Shown: positions 26,345-36,203 of the stretch, in pieces
How positions within the stretch are numbered: position 1 is the stretch's first letter
Layout of the letters: every line of letters starts with the position of its first letter
From: an uncultured Bacteriovoracaceae bacterium
GTDB taxonomy: Bacteria > Bdellovibrionota > Bacteriovoracia > Bacteriovoracales > Bacteriovoracaceae
Assembly: GCA_938017795.1 (NCBI GenBank)
Contig: CALIJZ010000020.1
Location: 47,305-111,304, forward strand
Direction of reading: 5' to 3'
DNA length: 64,000 bases
Program-made: the position numbers and the translations under genes
Notes under the pieces: generated by a model
The model's input: the letters and a program-made list of their open reading frames with translations, nothing else
Told to the model about the DNA's origin: nothing
The model's database searches: none

Positions 26345-26484
26345 ATTTACATACTGGTTCATTTTGCCGGGTCCAAAGTGGCTCTGAATATATTAAAATT
26401 TCTCTGTTCTCAAATTTATGAGAGGAAAACTTTTCTCTAACTTGTCATGCTTCTTGCAACTATAAGGTTAATAGGAGGAAGAGC

Positions 26485-27297
26485 ATGAAGTTCTATCTAG
26501 TAATTTTATTTGTTTTTGTGAACTTAGGTTTTTCAATGACAAATACTTCTGAAGTTGAACTTGAGAAGAAAACATTTACACCTTCTGTAAACAGTACATT
26601 TTTTACCAATAGATATAAATCTAGTTCTGTAAATTCTAATATCTTTCTTTTCTCTAGTGCATCTTTAGCTCATCAAATTACTGATAAGATCAAGCTAAAT
26701 TATAAATTGACTCACAATAAGAGCCTGGAAAATTTTAGAGAAGGGGATCTTAATGATTTTAGAATTTCAACTCAACTATTTAGTAAAAAAATCAATGATA
26801 ATTTTAATATTTCTATGGGAGCTGACATAAGATTAGCTATCTCTGATTATCGTAAAGATGTTCTTTATGAAGATGGATCGGGGATGATTTCAGCTAAGAT
26901 GAAAGTAAAATTAAAGGAAGAATCAAAAGTGTCTCTTGATTTTTCGACTCAGTTTAGAAAATATTCTCATGAGTTTAAGCAAAGTTTTGTAGGAGAAAGT
27001 AACCAGAATTATTCACTATTGTTAAGTAGTGCTATTAATATCGCTTTAAGTAAAAAACTATATTTTTATTCTTTTTATTCTTTGCTAAAACCCTATACCT
27101 ATAATCAAAAAGAGAAATCATCTCTTGCTTCTTTTGGTGTAGATTTAGGTTATAGCATTTCAAAAAACTTTTCAGTCAATATAGGTATGGCCAGTGACAA
27201 TACTCTTTTAGATGATGTCGGTCAGCTAAAAGATCTTAACAAATATTTTTTAACAAATAGGTCGCTTTTATATAGTGGTTTAACTCTTAGTTTATAG
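26485..27297 (+). CDS. Outer-membrane beta-barrel-like protein, partner of the metzincin lipoprotein
   Basis: 270 residues with a signal peptide (to about residue 17). The rest is a series of alternating-hydrophobicity strands rich in Ser, Lys and aromatics, and ends in Leu, consistent with a 10-14-stranded barrel. Family not recognised. AGGAGGAAGAGC before the ATG is a near-perfect ribosome binding site. The stop is 14 bases before the metzincin lipoprotein gene, which has its own AAGGAG, so the two are probably made together and may act together at the outer membrane. Confidence 0.65.
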   Translation: MKFYLVILFVFVNLGFSMTNTSEVELEKKTFTPSVNSTFFTNRYKSSSVNSNIFLFSSASLAHQITDKIKLNYKLTHNKSLENFREGDLNDFRISTQLFSKKINDNFNISMGADIRLAISDYRKDVLYEDGSGMISAKMKVKLKEESKVSLDFSTQFRKYSHEFKQSFVGESNQNYSLLLSSAINIALSKKLYFYSFYSLLKPYTYNQKEKSSLASFGVDLGYSISKNFSVNIGMASDNTLLDDVGQLKDLNKYFLTNRSLLYSGLTLSL

Positions 27298-27311
27298 AGA
27301 AGGAGAAAATA

Positions 27312-30300
27312 ATGAAAAATTTGATTTACATCGTAATCTTTTTATTCATTTCATGTGCTAAAGACAAGGCGTATGAAGAAGTTTACAAAGAATCTGAAAT
27401 TGTCAGTAAGTCTTTAATTGCAACATCGGATAATCCGGGAGCATCAGTTGTTTTTAATAAAGGCAATGCTGATTTAGAACAAGTTGTAAATGAGAGTGTG
27501 TATTTATATATTCCCACCGTTGAGCAAGGTGGTTATTATAATTCAGGAGCGAGAAGCTTTTTTGTAGGAGAGGAAAAACTAGCTAGTTTTAAAATCACTA
27601 AAGATAAGCTTGAGATATACTCATTTGAAACTGAAGATAATGTTGTAGGTTCACAATTAAACTCTAAACCTATCCTTGAATTTCCTGTCACTCATAAATC
27701 TTTTAGATGTGCTAAAAACAGTGATGATGAATGCTCTAATAAAGAAGAGGAAAACAACGACATTTCATGGAAGCAAAAAGACATGATGGAGATAAACTTT
27801 GATGGAATGAAAGTTCTAGAAGTTGATACTCTGCCAATTGGGATGCAAAACTTATTTACTCCGTGCCAACAAGAGCTGAGTTCTAAAGTTGTTTCTCATA
27901 AAATTGATAAAGATTCAGTTCATATAATTGTTGATAAAACTTTCAAAACAAATTTATTATGCTCTAATATCAGGACCTTTGAAGATCTTCAGAAAACTGC
28001 TTTTAAGCAAAGATTTCACTATCAATTTAAAAAATTAGTTAAATTAGCTTCAGAAGATTATAAATCAATTGTTTATGATAAATCTAAGTTTGGATTTTTC
28101 TATACTACCAAGAAAGATTTATCTGCAGATAATAGAGTAGTGTATTACTCACAAAAGAATTTTCTGAAAAGATTTAATCCAAACAAGAAAGTTCCTTACT
28201 ACTTGAGTGAAAATATTTTCAAGCCAGAAAACTCAGAGATTCTTAAAGCAACAAAAGATTCAATTGTTATGATCAATGAGAGTTTAAAAAAAGCTGGGAC
28301 TCAGATGCAGATTGATTTGCAAGCTACTCCTAGAGAAAATGGAATTCAAAATGTTAAGAATTCAATTATCTTAGTTGAAGAGCCATTATCGAGCGGATTA
28401 TTGGGATATGGACCAAGTATTGCCAACCCATTAACTGGGGAGATTATTCAAGCCCAAACTGTGATGTATTTAGGGAATCATATTAAGTATATAAGAAGAA
28501 CTTATAATGATTTAGTTGCTGAGGTTTCTAATGTTGTTGCTCCAGTAGAAGAGGATAAAGTAGAAGAAACACAAGCTTCTCAAGCAATGGTAGAGGAAGA
28601 GTTTTCATTTATTAGAGATGAATATGTAACTTTGAAACTTGCTCAATCAAGAAGCTTGCAAGTCAATGAATGGGCCAATCTTTTTGAGAAGCAAAGATAT
28701 GCTGCTTATGCAAAAACGGCTAATGCTCAGTTACCAATGATGGAGAGAATGAATGCGATGTTGGAAGAAAACCAATCAGCTTACGATATTATGTCAAAGC
28801 ATAATATGTTCTCTGGAGAGTTTTTAAACATGAATAAACTTCTCGAAGAAATCATGGAAAAAGAAAATTGGAAGTTAAGTGAATTAAAACCTTGGACGCT
28901 TCTTAATGATAGTGAAAGGCAAGATATTATTGACTTAATTGTTCCTCATGTATGGAAGTCAGTTTTAATTCATGAGATAGGTCATAACTTAGGGCTAAGA
29001 CATAACTTTAGTGCCTCAGAAGATAAAGAAAACTTTTATAATGATGATGAGCTTGCTGAAATGGGAATTGAGCAGAAGATCCCTTTTAGTTCAGTAATGG
29101 ATTATACTTATAGTGATCTGAATGCACTTCCTGTAATGGGGAAGTATGATATTGCTGCCTTAATGTATGGATACGCTCAAAAGATTGAAACAAAGACTGG
29201 AGAGAAACTGAGTTTCAAAACGAGTGCTAGTGAGCTTACGAGCGATGCTCTAGAAAATATGAAAGCTTACAAGTATTGTAGTGACGAAGGTGTTTACTTA
29301 AATGCGACTTGTAATAGGTTTGATGAAGGAACAAATGTTACTGAGATTATTGATCATTATATTTCTGCTTACTACAAATCATATAAATACTCTAATACGA
29401 AATTAGATAAGTTAAACTTCTCAAGCTATGACAATTTATCATCTTTAAGAGCTAAGTATGCGAGAACGTTTTTTCCACTTAGAAGATTCTTTGAATTATT
29501 CGAATTATATGATGATTTTTATAAGCAAGGAAGAATCCAAACTGGGACTGCAGTTTATGAGCAATATGTAGAACTTGCTCAAGGGGTAAGTAAAATTGCT
29601 CAGTTTGCAATATCTGTATTATCTGAATCAGATGCACAGTGTAAGTTGATAAATATCACAAATATGCAAGCGTCATGGTACCCATTAAGTTTCTTTAATG
29701 AGACAAGTTGTAATGCACTTCAACCGATGGGATCTTTCTATCCTGTTGCTCAGACTGGGATGCCGTTAAATAACGTTAAAAGCTTAAGAAATACAAGTGC
29801 TTCAATTGATGAGATTGATGTTAGAGGTTATTGGCTAGATAAGATGCTTGCTATGAACTTATTAACTCAGAAGGTATTTGGAATTACTTCAATGGATAAA
29901 TTTGCAGATAATTTTGTAAGTAAAAAAATTCCACTTGATAATAAGGGAACAACTGTTGAAACAGCACTTAAGCAACTAATGAATAACTCGATTGATGGGA
30001 TTTATAAAAAGCAAGCACTCGTAACTTATAGAGATGGTTCGACTAAAGTAGAAGATGTTACCATTAATCAATCAGCAGCAGAATTTATCCCAAATAGTAC
30101 AAGCTATATGATGAATAGAGTAATGGGGTTTAAGAAAGGACAAACTCATTTAACGAAGATTTTATTAAGCGTCATGATTGGAAACACTGATGGTTTTGAT
30201 GCCCCTTTGTCTAATCCTTTAGTAAAAGATTTTATTATTTTTGATACTGTAGATTCAACAAGACCCAATACTGTATCTACTCAGTTTGGGACATTTTCTT

Positions 30301-30821
30301 TCTATGATGGATCAAGTGCAATCAAATCAATTGTTGAGAAAATGAGTGTACCAGAAGAAGTTACTAGTAAAGATCAAAGTACTCTTGCAGTTATTGCTCA
30401 AGGGATTGAAGATGAAAAAACTGAAGCACAAATCCTTTTAGATGTTGATGCACATTTATTAAAATCTGGTGAGAGTCTTTATACTCAATATAAAGAAATC
30501 TTCGACCTTTTAAGTAGTACAGATGTGAAGGTCGTTGAAAATGTTATCGCCGGAACCACTGATGGAATCGATGCTGAAGTTCTTGAAAGACTTCAAGCTT
30601 TACCTAAAGAATTGTTAGATATAAAAGTTGCTAATGCTGAGTCTGAAGGACTTGATTTAGCTCAAAAGTTTAATACTGAGATTATTGGCTCTTCAGATTC
30701 ATTTAAAGATGCAGTGGCAGCTCTAGATGGATTATCGGCTGAGACTCTAAACTCTGTAGTCAAGGGAACACTTAATACTAAAACTCACTATGAGAAAGTA
30801 TTAAGTTCTCTCTCCTTATAA
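27312..30821 (+). CDS. Large metzincin-type zinc metalloprotease lipoprotein
   Basis: 1169 residues. A lipobox FISC follows a short signal peptide, so the protein is membrane-anchored. The zinc site H554-E-I-G-H558-N-L-G-L-R-H564 is the extended HExxHxxGxxH of metzincins, and M596 in SVMDY provides the Met-turn 32 residues later. About 550 residues precede the catalytic core and 570 follow it, the latter mostly helical. This resembles the large secreted zinc-dependent metalloproteases of predatory and gliding bacteria. Substrate unknown. It is followed by a strong terminator. Confidence 0.85.
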   Translation: MKNLIYIVIFLFISCAKDKAYEEVYKESEIVSKSLIATSDNPGASVVFNKGNADLEQVVNESVYLYIPTVEQGGYYNSGARSFFVGEEKLASFKITKDKLEIYSFETEDNVVGSQLNSKPILEFPVTHKSFRCAKNSDDECSNKEEENNDISWKQKDMMEINFDGMKVLEVDTLPIGMQNLFTPCQQELSSKVVSHKIDKDSVHIIVDKTFKTNLLCSNIRTFEDLQKTAFKQRFHYQFKKLVKLASEDYKSIVYDKSKFGFFYTTKKDLSADNRVVYYSQKNFLKRFNPNKKVPYYLSENIFKPENSEILKATKDSIVMINESLKKAGTQMQIDLQATPRENGIQNVKNSIILVEEPLSSGLLGYGPSIANPLTGEIIQAQTVMYLGNHIKYIRRTYNDLVAEVSNVVAPVEEDKVEETQASQAMVEEEFSFIRDEYVTLKLAQSRSLQVNEWANLFEKQRYAAYAKTANAQLPMMERMNAMLEENQSAYDIMSKHNMFSGEFLNMNKLLEEIMEKENWKLSELKPWTLLNDSERQDIIDLIVPHVWKSVLIHEIGHNLGLRHNFSASEDKENFYNDDELAEMGIEQKIPFSSVMDYTYSDLNALPVMGKYDIAALMYGYAQKIETKTGEKLSFKTSASELTSDALENMKAYKYCSDEGVYLNATCNRFDEGTNVTEIIDHYISAYYKSYKYSNTKLDKLNFSSYDNLSSLRAKYARTFFPLRRFFELFELYDDFYKQGRIQTGTAVYEQYVELAQGVSKIAQFAISVLSESDAQCKLINITNMQASWYPLSFFNETSCNALQPMGSFYPVAQTGMPLNNVKSLRNTSASIDEIDVRGYWLDKMLAMNLLTQKVFGITSMDKFADNFVSKKIPLDNKGTTVETALKQLMNNSIDGIYKKQALVTYRDGSTKVEDVTINQSAAEFIPNSTSYMMNRVMGFKKGQTHLTKILLSVMIGNTDGFDAPLSNPLVKDFIIFDTVDSTRPNTVSTQFGTFSFYDGSSAIKSIVEKMSVPEEVTSKDQSTLAVIAQGIEDEKTEAQILLDVDAHLLKSGESLYTQYKEIFDLLSSTDVKVVENVIAGTTDGIDAEVLERLQALPKELLDIKVANAESEGLDLAQKFNTEIIGSSDSFKDAVAALDGLSAETLNSVVKGTLNTKTHYEKVLSSLSL

Positions 30822-30826
30822 TACTT

Positions 30827-30860
30827 AGAGGGCCAGATAGTGTGCCTGGCCCTCTTTGTT
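30827..30860 (+). terminator. Bidirectional intrinsic terminator
   Basis: Perfect 10-bp stem AGAGGGCCAG (30827-30836) with CTGGCCCTCT (30846-30855), 9-base loop, then TTGTTTT. It lies between the metalloprotease gene and the convergent minus-strand gene that ends at 30861. Confidence 0.85.
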
Positions 30861-31544
30861 TTATCCTTGATTTTCTAGATCAGATTTGTCCCTTCTGGGA
30901 CATTTTTTTTGGAAAAAATAGGGGTCTCGAAGTTTGGAAACAAGTTTTTGAAACCTTCCATTTCTATTAATAATAGTTGTGAATTTACTATTTCCCAATA
31001 AATGTAAAAGATCATTTTCAATCGCAAGTAATTCTGGAGTGAATTGTCTGATGCATTTCATATCCGGTGCATTCTTTTTTGTGTTTAGAAAAAATATTTC
31101 CATGATTTCAGGTAAACCAGCTATAAAACTCTCAATTGATGTATCTGTTGAGCGATTTTTATTAGGTAGAATTTTGAATGATTTTTTTCCATTTTTAAGA
31201 AAAGCTAAAAATAAATCTAGTGATGGATTCTTTTTATTAGGTTTACAAACTGAATAAAAAATTGAATCACTAATAGTTGCCCCGCCAATATTTAATAATC
31301 GGATGAGCATTGCCTGATTAAGTGGGAAATAATAATTTTCATGCTTAGATTTATGGATTCTTAACTCTTCTCGACCTAAACATCTTGTGATTCTATACTG
31401 CATCTTCTCAGTAGCTGTAACGGGAGGGCGAGGAGTTTGATATTTCAGTAAATTTTGCCGATTTCCAGGCATATTATTGCTGGAAGGAAAAAGGTTAAGT
31501 GAAATTATTGCCAAACCGATTAAAAACTTAAGAGTATATTTCAT
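30861..31544 (-). CDS. Secreted protein of unknown function
   Basis: 227 residues with a signal peptide (KYTLKFLIGLAIISLNLFPSS). The mature protein is basic and helix-rich with about four Cys, two of them (CLGRE and SVCKPN) in the first half. No domain recognised. It faces the metalloprotease gene across a shared terminator and diverges from tatC. Confidence 0.6.
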   Translation of the reverse strand: MKYTLKFLIGLAIISLNLFPSSNNMPGNRQNLLKYQTPRPPVTATEKMQYRITRCLGREELRIHKSKHENYYFPLNQAMLIRLLNIGGATISDSIFYSVCKPNKKNPSLDLFLAFLKNGKKSFKILPNKNRSTDTSIESFIAGLPEIMEIFFLNTKKNAPDMKCIRQFTPELLAIENDLLHLLGNSKFTTIINRNGRFQKLVSKLRDPYFFQKKCPRRDKSDLENQG

Positions 31545-31582
31545 ATGTATATAGTTTACGATGAATTTAATTTGAGGTCACT

Positions 31583-32332
31583 TTGAAAGAAATGGGTTTT
31601 AGCGATCATTTAACTGACTTAAGAAGTACGATGATTCGGGTCTTATTGATCTGGGGTGTCTCGTTTATGATTTGTTACTCCTATGGTGACCTACTTGCTG
31701 ATTATCTCATTAAACCATTAAAGACGGCTTTAAATGGTGAGGGAGAAATCGTCTTTTTAGAAATCTTTGATAAGGTACTTGCTAAATTTCAGCTAGGATT
31801 TTGGGCCGGTATAATCCTGTCTTCTCCACTCTGGTTTTATGAAATATGGAAATTTATAAAACCTGCTCTTTATGAAAAAGAATTAAAAATTATAAGACCC
31901 TTTTTATTTGTTGGATTTCTCTTATTCGTTCTAGGTGTTTTGTTTGGATATTTTATCGCCTTTCCATTTGCCTTTGATTTAATTCTAAATTTTGAAATTT
32001 CATCTATTGAAGAAATAAAGGCTTCTATAAACTTGAGAAGCTATCTTGTAATGTTTTCTAAAATTTTATTATTCTTAGGATTAATATTTCAATTACCTAA
32101 TGTCATGCTAATACTTGGGTTTATGGGGGTCGTTACTAAGCAATCATTAGCGACAATGAGGCCATATGTTTATGTTGCATTTTCAGTAGTATCTGCAATG
32201 ATGACTCCGCCAGATCCCACAACATTATTATTGTTATGGGTTCCACTTGTAGCTTTATTTGAAGTAGGTCTTTTAGGAGTAAAATTAATAGTTCACCCAT
32301 ATCTTCATCGTAAGCATATGGGTGAGTCTTAA
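31583..32332 (+). CDS. tatC: Sec-independent protein translocase TatC
   Basis: 249 residues, six membrane segments. Family features are the N-terminal SDHLTDLR motif, the conserved SSPLWFYEIWKFIKPALYEKE loop with the Glu needed for signal-peptide recognition, and a P-PDPTT periplasmic loop near the end. It forms the receptor of the twin-arginine export system together with TatA/TatB, whose genes are not nearby. The TTG start at 31583 has GAGG 5 bases upstream; the ATG at 31592 would be 14 bases away, so TTG is preferred. Confidence 0.94.
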   Translation: MKEMGFSDHLTDLRSTMIRVLLIWGVSFMICYSYGDLLADYLIKPLKTALNGEGEIVFLEIFDKVLAKFQLGFWAGIILSSPLWFYEIWKFIKPALYEKELKIIRPFLFVGFLLFVLGVLFGYFIAFPFAFDLILNFEISSIEEIKASINLRSYLVMFSKILLFLGLIFQLPNVMLILGFMGVVTKQSLATMRPYVYVAFSVVSAMMTPPDPTTLLLLWVPLVALFEVGLLGVKLIVHPYLHRKHMGES

Positions 32333-32354
32333 AACTAAAAAAATTACTTTTTAT

Positions 32355-34145
32355 TTATCTTTTAGAGTTAATATATTCATTCACTAAATCTTCTAAAACA
32401 TTTAATGGTATGCCGCCATATTTTAAGACAAGATCATGAAACTCTTTTATATCAAACTTATCTCCCAGAGCAGCCTTTGCTTTTTCTCTTAATGATAGAA
32501 TTTTATTCTTACCAATGAGATATCCCGTTGCCTGCCCAGGCCAGACTGTATATCTATCTACAGCTGTTTGATTAGCTGATTCAGGAGAGGGAGTGTTTTC
32601 ATTTAAGTATTGAATACTCTTATTTCGATCCCATTTAAAATGATGAATCCCAGTATCTAAAACTAATCTGGTCGCTCTCCATAATTCCATCGTTAGTCTT
32701 CCATAATCGGAGTAGGGGTCTTTATAAAAACCAAACTCTTTTGGAAGAAACTCTGAGTAGAGTCCCCAACCTTCGCCATGGGCTGTAAACCAAACACCTT
32801 TCATAAATTTAGGAACATTCTTTCGAGTTTTTATTTCATGAATAAACTGAAGGTGATGACCTGGAACGCCTTCATGATATGCAAGGGCCTCCATTTCAAA
32901 TTTTGGTAGCTCTTTCATATCTTTTAAATTTATAAAATATTTTCCTGGCCTTGTTCCATCGTCACTTGGTGATTGATAATAAGCTAAGCCAGCTGAGTCT
33001 TGAGCATATTCTGGAACCGGAGTTACTACGAGATCAATATCAGGTAATTCAAAAAAGAGATCCTTAAGCTTTAATTTCATCGTGTCAATTAGAGCTGTTG
33101 CATCCTTGATATATGCCTTACGTCCTTTTTCATCATTTGAGTAATAAAACCTTTTATCAGTTCTTGTGAATTTAAAGAATTCTCTGAGATTTCCTTTGAA
33201 AGAAACTTTCTTCATGATTTTTCTTATCTCATTATGAATTCTAGCAACTTCACTAAGACCCATTTCATGAACCTGTTTTGGGGAAATATCTAAAGTAGAA
33301 TGTAGTTTTAAATTAAACTTGTAGTACTTATCACCTTTTGGATATTGCCAGACACCAATCTCACTACTTGCCTTTGTTTTGAGTTCTTTTAAACCATCTA
33401 AGAAATATTGATATCCTTTCAAAGTAAAACGTAGCAAAAGCTCTTTTGATCTTTTAATTAATTGTGTTTTTTTATGGTTTGAAATATTTGTTAGTTTACT
33501 GATTTTTTCACTAAAATCTTTGTAAATTAAGTTTCTTTCATCAAAGGAATCTTTTTTAAATTGAGTTAGTAGATTTTTCGTTGTGTCTTCAACTTTTTCT
33601 AAACTGTGAATTGGTAAAATTATTCCCTTGTTTGCTTGTTTTTTGGTTTCCTCAGTTAAGACTTTAAACATTTTGTAAGAGTCTCTGATCTTAGCAAGAT
33701 ATGCTTTAGCATCAGCTTCGTTTTTTATATGTTGATAATTTTGAAATGTTTGAGGAAGAGTTGAGTGAGGTCCCCACATGTGATCGAATAGGTGATGGAG
33801 GTATCTAAATTTATAAAAAGTAACACCTTTATTTATTTCTCGCATGAGTATATCAAAATAAATTTTGGTAACTCTATCTAATTTATCTCTCTTTATTGTT
33901 CTCAAGGTATGTCTTTTGAACTTATTTAAAGATTTCTTAATAAATTTCCAATGCTTAAAACTCGCGTCATCAAATTTGGGAATATTGTAAATATCTTCAA
34001 ACCACGAAGCATTATTAGGGTAGAGCTTTAGATTTAATTGATAGTATTGCTTGAAAACTTTTTTAGCTTTTTCATTTTCATCTGCTAATAAATTTAAGTT
34101 TAAGAAAGTAATGAGAACAAATGAGATGAATAGATTTTTTTTCAT
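32355..34145 (-). CDS. DUF885-family (zincin-like) secreted peptidase
   Basis: 596 residues with a signal peptide. The diagnostic HEGVPGHHLQ motif (H424-E425 with H430-H431) marks the DUF885 family, which is related to M32-type metallocarboxypeptidases. Many members are predicted periplasmic or secreted peptidases. The long helical N-terminal half and the C-terminal GQATGYLIGKNKI stretch are also family-like. GAGGTAAAA precedes the ATG. It converges with tatC at a gap of only 22 bases with no clear terminator hairpin. Confidence 0.85.
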   Translation of the reverse strand: MKKNLFISFVLITFLNLNLLADENEKAKKVFKQYYQLNLKLYPNNASWFEDIYNIPKFDDASFKHWKFIKKSLNKFKRHTLRTIKRDKLDRVTKIYFDILMREINKGVTFYKFRYLHHLFDHMWGPHSTLPQTFQNYQHIKNEADAKAYLAKIRDSYKMFKVLTEETKKQANKGIILPIHSLEKVEDTTKNLLTQFKKDSFDERNLIYKDFSEKISKLTNISNHKKTQLIKRSKELLLRFTLKGYQYFLDGLKELKTKASSEIGVWQYPKGDKYYKFNLKLHSTLDISPKQVHEMGLSEVARIHNEIRKIMKKVSFKGNLREFFKFTRTDKRFYYSNDEKGRKAYIKDATALIDTMKLKLKDLFFELPDIDLVVTPVPEYAQDSAGLAYYQSPSDDGTRPGKYFINLKDMKELPKFEMEALAYHEGVPGHHLQFIHEIKTRKNVPKFMKGVWFTAHGEGWGLYSEFLPKEFGFYKDPYSDYGRLTMELWRATRLVLDTGIHHFKWDRNKSIQYLNENTPSPESANQTAVDRYTVWPGQATGYLIGKNKILSLREKAKAALGDKFDIKEFHDLVLKYGGIPLNVLEDLVNEYINSKR

Positions 34146-34260
34146 TTTTACCTCTGTATTATTTATTGAAATCGAAAAATAAAGTTTATGCTTCGGGATT
34201 AATTTTATCTAGGCTGGCCGAGTCGCAAGGAAGAGGTGGATTTTGTTTAATGTGGATAAA

Positions 34261-35379
34261 CTAAGGAGTTGAGCAAAGTTCATCGAGTCGTTTTTTTGTA
34301 GACGGGAAAGACTCCAGGCTTGGCTCAAGATGTAGGGTGCACATTTGTTCTTCTAATGGCTTTAATTGCTCTTGGTTTTTAAGGATTGTATGGATCTTAT
34401 GGCTTGTGGTGAGGATCTGTAACTTGAAGATAGGGGTGTAGAAGCTTGTAAGAAGGTGGTCTTGATCAAGAGCTTTTTGTAAATATTCAGATCCTAATTG
34501 CTTGTTCTCTTCATTTAATGCGATTTGAGCTATTTTAAATAATACTAATGGATCTTTGGGATATTTTTTATGGAGATCTTCAACTTGAGTATCGGTGAAA
34601 TTATCAAAATCACGGAGAGTATCTTGAGGGAGGACATCTGAAAAATATTGATAATGTGAATAATCTGGATATTTTAGAAATGTTAAGTATCCAGTTAAGA
34701 TTAAGGTCAAGACTGAAATAAATACTAAAGCTGATTGTAATAGACGTTTAAAATTAATTTTATTCCAAGCTTTTAAATAGAAAAAACCTATAACAACACC
34801 AGTAATGGCTCCGCCCCAATGAGCAGTGTAATCAATGCCGGGAATAATGGGAATTAATGATGGTACTAGGTAATAAGCAAATTGAGTATGCAGGTCCTTT
34901 CTTTGTTTACCCATTGGAACTTTAAAAGAAACGATTAATAATATTCCTAGGATTCCCATGATTCCTCCTGAGGCACCAACAGATTGGTTTGGCGAGTCAA
35001 AAAGATAAATAGAGAATAAACTTGAACCTAAACAGCACAATAGATAAGTAAAGAGAAAATGACCGTAGCCTAGAATTCTTTCAAGAACTGTTCCAACATA
35101 ATACATGGCCAATGAGTTAAAAAATAAATGAAGATAGCTGCCATGAAGAAAACTGGAACTTAGTGTTCGATAAAATTCATTATTTTTAAAAATGACTTCT
35201 TTTTGGAGAGATCCCATTGAAATAAGAATAAAATTATTAATTTCACTCAAGCTTGAGCTTAGATATAATTCCAAAGCAAATATAATAAAAAAACATAAAA
35301 TGAGAGAGTATGAAATGAAAGGAAACATGTTGATAACTGGAAAGTTATACCAATACATTTGTCCTGTGGTTTTTTTCAT
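34261..35379 (-). CDS. Rhomboid intramembrane serine protease with TPR-like tail
   Basis: 372 residues. The six-helix rhomboid core occupies about 1-235: HLFFNSLAMYYVG, the catalytic G-A-S137-G-G loop and the partner H187 in DYTAHWGG are all present. The C-terminal 110 residues are soluble and helical, with a KYPKDPLVLFKIAQIALNEENK pattern like TPR repeats. It cleaves membrane proteins within the bilayer. It starts in a TAATG overlap with the agmatinase stop, so it is the third gene of the speE-speB transcript, though no link to polyamines is known. Confidence 0.88.
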   Translation of the reverse strand: MKKTTGQMYWYNFPVINMFPFISYSLILCFFIIFALELYLSSSLSEINNFILISMGSLQKEVIFKNNEFYRTLSSSFLHGSYLHLFFNSLAMYYVGTVLERILGYGHFLFTYLLCCLGSSLFSIYLFDSPNQSVGASGGIMGILGILLIVSFKVPMGKQRKDLHTQFAYYLVPSLIPIIPGIDYTAHWGGAITGVVIGFFYLKAWNKINFKRLLQSALVFISVLTLILTGYLTFLKYPDYSHYQYFSDVLPQDTLRDFDNFTDTQVEDLHKKYPKDPLVLFKIAQIALNEENKQLGSEYLQKALDQDHLLTSFYTPIFKLQILTTSHKIHTILKNQEQLKPLEEQMCTLHLEPSLESFPSTKKRLDELCSTP

Positions 35380-36203
35380 TATTTAAGTGCCAAAAGAATT
35401 TCTCTAGAACATTTTGAGACGAAACAATTAGATGCTCCTGAGAGATCCCAGTTTGGAGCAAGTTCAACAATATCAGCACCGATGAATCTCTTGCTTGCTA
35501 AGGTTTTTATGATTTTTAAAAAACTTTGAAATGTTTCTCCGCCTGCCTCAGGAGTTCCAGTGCCAGAAACATAGGAGGGATCAAAGAAATCAACATCAAG
35601 AGTAAGATAGATTGGCCCTGGAATAGATTCGATTTTTTTTATCAATTTATCAAGGTTCTTATAAAGCGTTTGATGCTCATTCATCCATTGAAATTCTTCT
35701 TTTGTTCCAGATCTAATACCGTATTGGATAATTTTATTGGGTTGAATTAGATCTAGGCATCTTTTCATAATACACGCATGAGAATTTTTATTGCCTTCAT
35801 AAGAATCACGAAGATCTGCGTGAGCATCCAATTGAATCAAAGTTAAGTCTGGATAGCTTTGTAAGTATTTCTCAAATGGCATGATAGAAATTGAGTGCTC
35901 TCCACCTAGGGTTAGTAAACGCGATTTTTTTAAATCAAGGTTTATTGTTTTTTGAAATTTTTCTTTTAAATCTTTAAAGTCATGAGACTCAATATTACCA
36001 ATGTCAAAAACTTCAAGGTCAGTTAATTGTTTGTTTAGGTATGGAGAATAGGATTCTAAATTTTGACTTGCATCTCTAATAGCATCAGGTCCATTTCTAG
36101 TCCCTTTGCGGAAACAAGCAGAGCCATCGTAATTAATTCCTAATATATATATTCCTTGTTTTTCAAATTTTTGAACTGGAGTTGAATCTATAAATGCTAC
36201 CAT
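35379..36203 (-). CDS. speB: Agmatinase / ureohydrolase family
   Basis: 274 residues of the arginase/agmatinase family. Manganese ligands are visible: H103 in GGEHS, D126-A-H128-A-D130, and the D-V-D pair in the LTLDVDFFDPSYVSGTGTPE motif. Coupled to spermidine synthase (7-base overlap), it most likely hydrolyses agmatine to putrescine plus urea, making the substrate for SpeE. Arginine decarboxylase and SAM decarboxylase genes are not in the window. Other ureohydrolases (arginase, guanidinobutyrase) share the motifs. Confidence 0.88.
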   Translation of the reverse strand: MVAFIDSTPVQKFEKQGIYILGINYDGSACFRKGTRNGPDAIRDASQNLESYSPYLNKQLTDLEVFDIGNIESHDFKDLKEKFQKTINLDLKKSRLLTLGGEHSISIMPFEKYLQSYPDLTLIQLDAHADLRDSYEGNKNSHACIMKRCLDLIQPNKIIQYGIRSGTKEEFQWMNEHQTLYKNLDKLIKKIESIPGPIYLTLDVDFFDPSYVSGTGTPEAGGETFQSFLKIIKTLASKRFIGADIVELAPNWDLSGASNCFVSKCSREILLALK

